Positions 13,940 through 16,987 of a stretch of DNA of 16,987 bases are shown here, piece by piece (within the stretch, counting starts at the first letter, position 1; the number at the start of each line of letters is the position of its first letter). Under the pieces are notes generated by a model. That model made no database searches. It was not told the origin of the DNA and saw nothing but the letters and a program-made list of their open reading frames with translations. Source of the stretch: Oscillibacter sp. (lineage in GTDB: Bacteria; Bacillota; Clostridia; Oscillospirales; Oscillospiraceae); assembly GCA_017380995.1 (NCBI GenBank), contig JAFOCY010000020.1, positions 1-16,987 of the forward strand, given 5' to 3'. Made by a program: the position numbers and the translations under genes.

Positions 13940-14452
13940 TTACAGGTATTTCACCAGTTCTTCCATGGGTTTGCGGTCCGCATGAAGGCGGGAGGGACGG
14001 GCATTCTCCGCCGGGTAGCCCAGAGGCAGCAGGGCGATGGGCATAAGCCCCTCCATCTCCGGGAAAGCCGCCCAGAGCTTCTCCGGCTCAAACATACCAA
14101 CATAGGTGGTGCCAAGGCCGAGATCCGCGGCCTGGAGCATCATCTGGGTCACGGCAATGGATGCGTCGATCTCTCCGTGGTCCTTTCCGTCGGTCTCACG
14201 CTTCCAGGAGGCCTTCGGATCATAGGCCACCACCAGCATCACCGGAGGATGGAAATGGACACCGGCACAGCCGTCCACCTTTTCCAGGGCCTCAGGGCTG
14301 CGAAGCACAAAAATGCGCTGGGGCTGCAGGTTGTGGGCGGTGGGAGCATTGCGGCCAGCCTCCAGGATCAAAGCCAGCTTTTCCTCCTCCACCGGAGCGG
14401 GGCTGAACTTACGCAGGGAATACCGAGCAGCGGCAAGGGTCTGAAAATCCAT
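13940..14452 (-). CDS. nitroreductase-family FMN oxidoreductase, 170 aa
   Basis: FMN-dependent NAD(P)H oxidoreductase fold. The N-terminal RYSLRKF (10-16) supplies the phosphate-binding residues, followed by AGRNAPTAHNLQPQR (32-46), the usual FMN segment, and a C-terminal ALLPLGYPAENARPS (the GYP motif). Length is at the short end for the family (170-220 aa). No signal or membrane segment. The ATG follows AAAAAGGAG. It is 36 bases after gerQ with no terminator between, so it may be read from the cwlJ-gerQ transcript as well as from its own promoter. The substrate is not predictable. Confidence 0.9.
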   Translation of the reverse strand: MDFQTLAAARYSLRKFSPAPVEEEKLALILEAGRNAPTAHNLQPQRIFVLRSPEALEKVDGCAGVHFHPPVMLVVAYDPKASWKRETDGKDHGEIDASIAVTQMMLQAADLGLGTTYVGMFEPEKLWAAFPEMEGLMPIALLPLGYPAENARPSRLHADRKPMEELVKYL

Positions 14453-14488
14453 GGAACGAACTCCTTTTTCTTTGGTATTTTCTCTATT

Positions 14489-15106
14489 TTACCATCCCCT
14501 GGGCGGCTGTGCAAGCCCCTGGCCACTCATGTTTCCCATGCCCTGCCGGGCCATCAGGTCATCGCACATCTCCCGCCGGCGGGTATCGTAAAACTCCATG
14601 TATTTCAGCGAGTACATATCCGTGACCACATAGCGGTCCCGGCCGGGCTGGTAAATGGTCACATAGTCATTCCCCACATCGTACAAGATCCCCTCCCAGG
14701 AAACGGTGTTCTGGGTCCCGATCAAGAAGGTCGCAACGATGTAGTTTCCCCGGTTCCGCATCAGCATGGCTTTCAAGGACCCAAGATAGGCCTCGGTCAC
14801 GGTGGTAGGTGCTTCAATGACCTCCGTGGGAAGGTTATTTTGCATCTGCAGACCGCCGCCCATGCTGCCCATGCCGTTCATACTGTTCATGCCGCCCATG
14901 CCGCCCATATTGCCCATATTACCCATATTGCTCATGCCGCCCGGCTGGTTTGCGGTATTGGGAATGCGGGTATCCTCCGCCATCCAGGGACGGTTCCACC
15001 CGTCGCTGGAGGGTGCGGTCCCTGTCACCTCCCCGGACCAGTCCTGCCGCCGGGAAGCATCCATTCCGGGCATATTGTTGGGAGCCGTTTCATAATTCAT
15101 TGCCAT
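14489..15106 (-). CDS. gerQ: GerQ-like spore coat protein, 205 aa, with Met/Gly/Asn-rich repeat
   Basis: In Bacillus, GerQ is an inner coat protein required to hold CwlJ in the spore and is crosslinked by transglutaminase. The C-terminal half, YLGSLKAMLMRNRGNYIVAT followed by WEGILYDVGNDYVTI and RYVVTDMYSLKYMEFYD (about 107-172), is the GerQ domain. The N-terminal 100 residues are low complexity; residues 56-89 are a run of G, M, N and S (units NMG and GGM), longer than in Bacillus. The ATG follows AGAGGT at six bases. It is 11 bases after cwlJ. Probably mother-cell expressed with cwlJ. Confidence 0.88.
   Translation of the reverse strand: MAMNYETAPNNMPGMDASRRQDWSGEVTGTAPSSDGWNRPWMAEDTRIPNTANQPGGMSNMGNMGNMGGMGGMNSMNGMGSMGGGLQMQNNLPTEVIEAPTTVTEAYLGSLKAMLMRNRGNYIVATFLIGTQNTVSWEGILYDVGNDYVTIYQPGRDRYVVTDMYSLKYMEFYDTRRREMCDDLMARQGMGNMSGQGLAQPPRGW
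14840..14941 (-). repeat. in-frame short tandem repeat within gerQ
   Basis: Degenerate 6-9 base repeats on the theme of CCCATATTG and GCCGCCCATG (plus strand) encode the NMG/GGM run of GerQ residues 56-89. Copies differ by single bases, and all keep the frame. Confidence 0.8.
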
Positions 15107-15117
15107 AGTGACACCTC

Positions 15118-15558
15118 TCAGGTTTCATAATAAGCGTTTGTCGGGTTGTAAAAACAATGGTCGCCGATGCGGGTCTGCCAGTAGCCCACATTGGACGGGA
15201 ATCGGTTGCGGCACTCCGGGCCAAAGGGGTTGTAGAACCACAGGGATTGTGCTACCACAGGGATGCGGTTTCCCGCAATAGCCCAGTCGGCGATGTCGTA
15301 ATGGATCTGCTCCGGCCGCATATTGTAGATGTTTTGGGGGTTGTAGGCGCCGCCTTCCGTCTCGCTGGCACAGACGAATTGGTAGGGCTGAAAGATAATG
15401 TTGCGGATGCTGCCCTGGCCCACCCGGGCGTACTCGCCGCCCCTTGCGTGGACCCGGTTCATAACGACACCCGCTACTGCCTTCATGCCCGTCTCCCCTT
15501 CGCCCCCCGCCTCGCACTGGATCAGCCGCGCCAGCAGCTCCCGGTCGGAAAAAGCCAT
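15118..15558 (-). CDS. cwlJ: spore cortex-lytic hydrolase CwlJ, 146 aa
   Basis: Germination enzyme that degrades cortex peptidoglycan (muramic-delta-lactam), triggered by Ca-dipicolinate in Bacillus. The Hydrolase_2 domain spans the whole protein: RELLARLIQCEAGGEGETGM with the conserved glutamate E16, AVAGVVMNRV, then QFVCASE, and a C-terminal FYNP and CFYNPTNAYYE. Length matches Bacillus CwlJ (142 aa) and, like CwlJ, it has no signal peptide, fitting synthesis in the mother cell. Start at 15558: AGGAGG (15566-15571) is seven bases upstream, while the ATG two codons earlier is only one base from it. Followed directly by gerQ. Confidence 0.93.
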   Translation of the reverse strand: MAFSDRELLARLIQCEAGGEGETGMKAVAGVVMNRVHARGGEYARVGQGSIRNIIFQPYQFVCASETEGGAYNPQNIYNMRPEQIHYDIADWAIAGNRIPVVAQSLWFYNPFGPECRNRFPSNVGYWQTRIGDHCFYNPTNAYYET

Positions 15559-15565
15559 GTTCATT

Positions 15566-15571
15566 CCTCCT
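15566..15571 (-). promoter_or_regulatory. ribosome binding site fixing the cwlJ start
   Basis: AGGAGG seven bases before the ATG at 15556-15558 and one base before the ATG at 15562-15564, which makes the second ATG the start. Confidence 0.75.
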
Positions 15572-15584
15572 TGGGTCGCTGGTG

Positions 15585-15612
15585 TATCCTATGCATTCCG
15601 GCCCGGCCCTGT
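15585..15612 (-). promoter_or_regulatory. sigma-K-like promoter of cwlJ-gerQ
   Basis: On the minus strand AC (15612-15611), exactly 17 bases, then CATAGGATA (15593-15585). This fits the published sigma-K pattern AC-17-CATAnnnTA. Transcription would begin about 20 bases before the ATG. The match is short, so chance is possible, but the late mother-cell role of the genes agrees. Confidence 0.5.
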
Positions 15613-15616
15613 GCGC

Positions 15617-15650
15617 AAAAAAACAGCTGACGGATTCGTCAGCTGTTTTT
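15617..15650 (-). terminator. terminator after the TSCPD gene
   Basis: Fourteen-base arms (15619-15632 and 15637-15650) around a GATT loop. The minus side ends in seven T residues, and it lies six bases after the TSCPD stop. Confidence 0.92.
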
Positions 15651-15655
15651 CTTAT

Positions 15656-15907
15656 TTACTCTGCCAGAGCCTTCTCCAGTCCTCTCGCAAGCTGGTCTGG
15701 GCAGGAGGTGGACTTAAAGCCGCAGCGGATGCCTTTGAGCCGCTCAATGGCTTCCTGGGCCTTCATCCCCTTCACCAGAGCGGAGATGCCCTGGAGGTTG
15801 CCGCTGCAGCCACCCATGACCTCCAAAGACCGGATCACGCCCTCATCATCGATCTCTACTTTCATGGCCTGAGAGCAAACGCCCTGGGGGCGGAACTGAT
15901 ATGTCAT
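15656..15907 (-). CDS. TSCPD-domain protein (TIGR03905-type), 83 aa
   Basis: Small protein made of a single TSCPD domain, the cysteine-rich module also found at the C-terminus of B12-dependent and some other ribonucleotide reductases. Four cysteines, C11, C34, C62 and C69, the last inside STSCPDQLA, suggest a metal or Fe-S site; the fragment MGGCSGNLQGI (31-41) is typical of the stand-alone family. Function is unknown. The ATG at 15907 is chosen over the open frame to 15997 because AAAGGAG precedes it and family members start MTYQF-. It has its own promoter and terminator and is divergent from padR. Confidence 0.88.
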   Translation of the reverse strand: MTYQFRPQGVCSQAMKVEIDDEGVIRSLEVMGGCSGNLQGISALVKGMKAQEAIERLKGIRCGFKSTSCPDQLARGLEKALAE

Positions 15908-15940
15908 ACGTTTTTCTCCTTTGTGGATTTTATCCATATC

Positions 15941-15969
15941 AACATACCATATTCGACGCAAAAGTGCAA
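15941..15969 (-). promoter_or_regulatory. probable sigma-A promoter of the TSCPD gene
   Basis: On the minus strand TTGCAC (15969-15964), 17 bases, TATGTT (15946-15941). A shifted alternative (TTGCGT-17-TATGGA) overlaps it. Confidence 0.5.
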
Positions 15970-16015
15970 GTATCCCCTTCCTATTCGTCACATTCACGAT
16001 ATTTTCTTCCTGATG

Positions 16016-16071
16016 TTGACAATATCGAATATCGTTAATATACTGGTATTAAGAAATAACGATATTCGATA
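16016..16071 (+). promoter_or_regulatory. padR promoter with perfect 15-bp inverted-repeat operator
   Basis: TTGACA (16016-16021), 17-base spacer, TATACT (16039-16044): a near-consensus sigma-A promoter. A perfect inverted repeat, TATCGAATATCGTTA (16023-16037) and its complement at 16057-16071, has one arm filling the spacer and the other just after the expected start of transcription near 16051. The layout is that of an autorepressor site that blocks RNA polymerase. PadR proteins bind as dimers to inverted repeats. Confidence 0.85.
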
Positions 16072-16086
16072 ATAGGAGGCGATGGG

Positions 16087-16410
16087 ATGGCAAGAGAGAA
16101 ATTCCAGACCCTGACAGAGCAGATGTTTTATATCCTGCTGTCTTTGCAGCAGGAGTGCTGCGGCACCGATATCATGACGCAGGTCCATTCTGCCACCGGC
16201 GGCCGGGTCAGCGTCGGCCCCGGTACCCTTTATAATTTGCTGGAAAGCTTCCTCACCGCCGGGATGATCCGGGAGACCAAGGTAGAAGGCCGCAAACGCA
16301 GCTATCTCATCACCGAGGCAGGCCAAAAGGCCCTGCGGGATGAGTATGACCGCCTGATGCGGCTGACGGCGGACTATGAAGCCGTTTTCTTCGGAAAGGA
16401 GGATATGTAA
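16087..16410 (+). CDS. PadR-family transcriptional regulator, 107 aa
   Basis: Winged-helix repressor of the short PadR-s2 kind. The winged helix runs over residues 6-80 (LTEQMFYILLSLQQECCGTD, GPGTLYNLLESFLTAGMI, then GRKRSYLITEAGQKAL), and the C-terminal helix (81-104) is the dimerisation helix. GPGTLYNLL is the recognition-helix signature. The ATG follows AGGAGG (16074-16079) at seven bases. It is immediately followed by a DUF2812 gene, the usual partner in Firmicutes; such pairs are inferred to respond to envelope stress or toxic compounds. Autoregulation through the inverted repeat in its promoter is likely. Confidence 0.94.
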   Translation: MAREKFQTLTEQMFYILLSLQQECCGTDIMTQVHSATGGRVSVGPGTLYNLLESFLTAGMIRETKVEGRKRSYLITEAGQKALRDEYDRLMRLTADYEAVFFGKEDM

Positions 16411-16411
16411 C

Positions 16412-16987
16412 ATGATGAAGCGTGAACTGTTTCTTTTCTCTTTCCACGACCACACCGGCATCACACAGCATCTGGAAAAGATGGCCCTGAAGGGCTGGCT
16501 GCTGGAAAAAACCGGGTTTTTCTGGAAATACCGCTCCTGTGAACCTCAAAGCATCCGTTACGCTGTGACCTACTTTCCCGACACTGAAGAGGCCAGTAAA
16601 AAGGAAGCGCTGTTCCGGGACCTCTGCCAGGAAGCGGGCTGGGAATTCGTGACAACGTACAAGGAAATGCAGATCTTCCGCAGCTCCCTCCCCCACCCCG
16701 TGTCCCTGGACACGGAGCCCATGGCGCAGATAGAGGCCATCCACGCCAGCATGAAGCGCGTGGAACTGAACGGTCTGTTCTCCTCTCTGCTCAATGCCTT
16801 CCTGGTCATTGCCTGGTTCTTCATATATGATGACCTCTACGGCCATGCCTGGTACCTCTCCTCCGGCCTGTTCCTGACGCTTTTCCTCTGCGCGGCCCTG
16901 AATATAGTCAGAGACCTTTGGCAGCTTTTTGCCTATTACCGCTGGCACAGGCGGGCAGTATCCGCCGCCAAAAAGGGAGTGTTCCTC
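16412..16987 (+). CDS. DUF2812 membrane protein, N-terminal part (runs off window)
   Basis: Residues 1-100 form the cytoplasmic DUF2812 domain, with FHDHTGITQHLEKMALKGW (11-29) and FFWKYR, then YAVTYFP as typical features. Two membrane segments follow at about 122-140 and 147-167, and a basic stretch (YYRWHRRAVSAAKKG) at the cut end. ATG at 16412 after AAAGGAGG (16395-16402); a second ATG follows directly. It starts one base after the padR stop, so the two are translated from one mRNA. The family accompanies PadR regulators in many Firmicutes, but its biochemical role is unknown. Confidence 0.85.
   Translation, partial: MMKRELFLFSFHDHTGITQHLEKMALKGWLLEKTGFFWKYRSCEPQSIRYAVTYFPDTEEASKKEALFRDLCQEAGWEFVTTYKEMQIFRSSLPHPVSLDTEPMAQIEAIHASMKRVELNGLFSSLLNAFLVIAWFFIYDDLYGHAWYLSSGLFLTLFLCAALNIVRDLWQLFAYYRWHRRAVSAAKKGVFL

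Noticed and set aside
14862..14942. Short repeats that might look like a CRISPR array
   Set aside because: Units are 6-9 bases, imperfect, without spacers, and lie in frame inside gerQ.
13856..15130. Plus-strand frame with a His-Ala repeat (HAAH, HAVH units)
   Set aside because: The repeat is the complement of the Met/Gly/Asn codons of gerQ, and the frame crosses a terminator and three convincing minus-strand genes.
15908..15997. Longer N-terminus for the TSCPD protein
   Set aside because: It would run over the promoter, and the ribosome site and family start both point to 15907.

Overview
The window comes from a spore-forming, low-to-mid GC Firmicute. It is most likely a gut Clostridium-class organism of the Oscillospiraceae type. 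The evidence is strong AGGAGG ribosome binding sites, Clostridia-style paralogues, and a set of endospore genes (spmA, spmB, cwlJ, gerQ, a GerMN protein, a DacF-type carboxypeptidase, an AbrB/SpoVT-type regulator). This assignment is inference from gene content, not from a marker gene. No rRNA, tRNA, CRISPR array or transposase is visible, and no stretch longer than 300 bases lacks a gene.

Left part (1-2715): the N-terminal part of a ClpC-type ATPase on the minus strand is preceded by a possible 26-codon leader ORF that overlaps its start. A 57-aa 2x[4Fe-4S] ferredoxin has its own promoter and terminator. A two-gene RNA-modification operon follows: a TrmN6-like methyltransferase and rsmI, overlapping by ATGA. 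It ends at a perfect 19-bp hairpin.

Middle (2716-7803): a minus-strand block reads, in order of transcription, AbrB-type regulator, multi-membrane-span LytS/YehU-type histidine kinase, response regulator with a SARP-like DNA-binding domain, HAAAP-family permease, and acetamidase/formamidase. The permease promoter has no normal -35. It carries instead two identical heptamers exactly 11 bp apart just upstream of the -10, the operator layout known for SARP activators. The kinase, regulator, transporter and amidase therefore look like one signal-responsive uptake and hydrolysis system; its substrate is unknown.

Right-middle (7804-13937): spmA-spmB (overlapping) run on the plus strand. Facing them on the minus strand is a four-gene operon: ComEA-like membrane HhH protein, OmpR-type regulator, HAMP histidine kinase, and a secreted double-GerMN protein. 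The last three mirror the actinobacterial mtrA-mtrB-lpqB order. A penicillin-binding-protein-5/DacF-type D-Ala-D-Ala carboxypeptidase is transcribed divergently from this operon.

Right (13938-16987): a small nitroreductase, gerQ and cwlJ lie on the minus strand. cwlJ is preceded by a sigma-K-like promoter, and gerQ is needed for CwlJ function in Bacillus, so the pair makes sense as one unit. A four-cysteine TSCPD protein is divergent from a PadR regulator plus a DUF2812 membrane protein, which runs off the window. The padR promoter contains a perfect 15-bp-arm inverted repeat, a strong candidate for its own operator.
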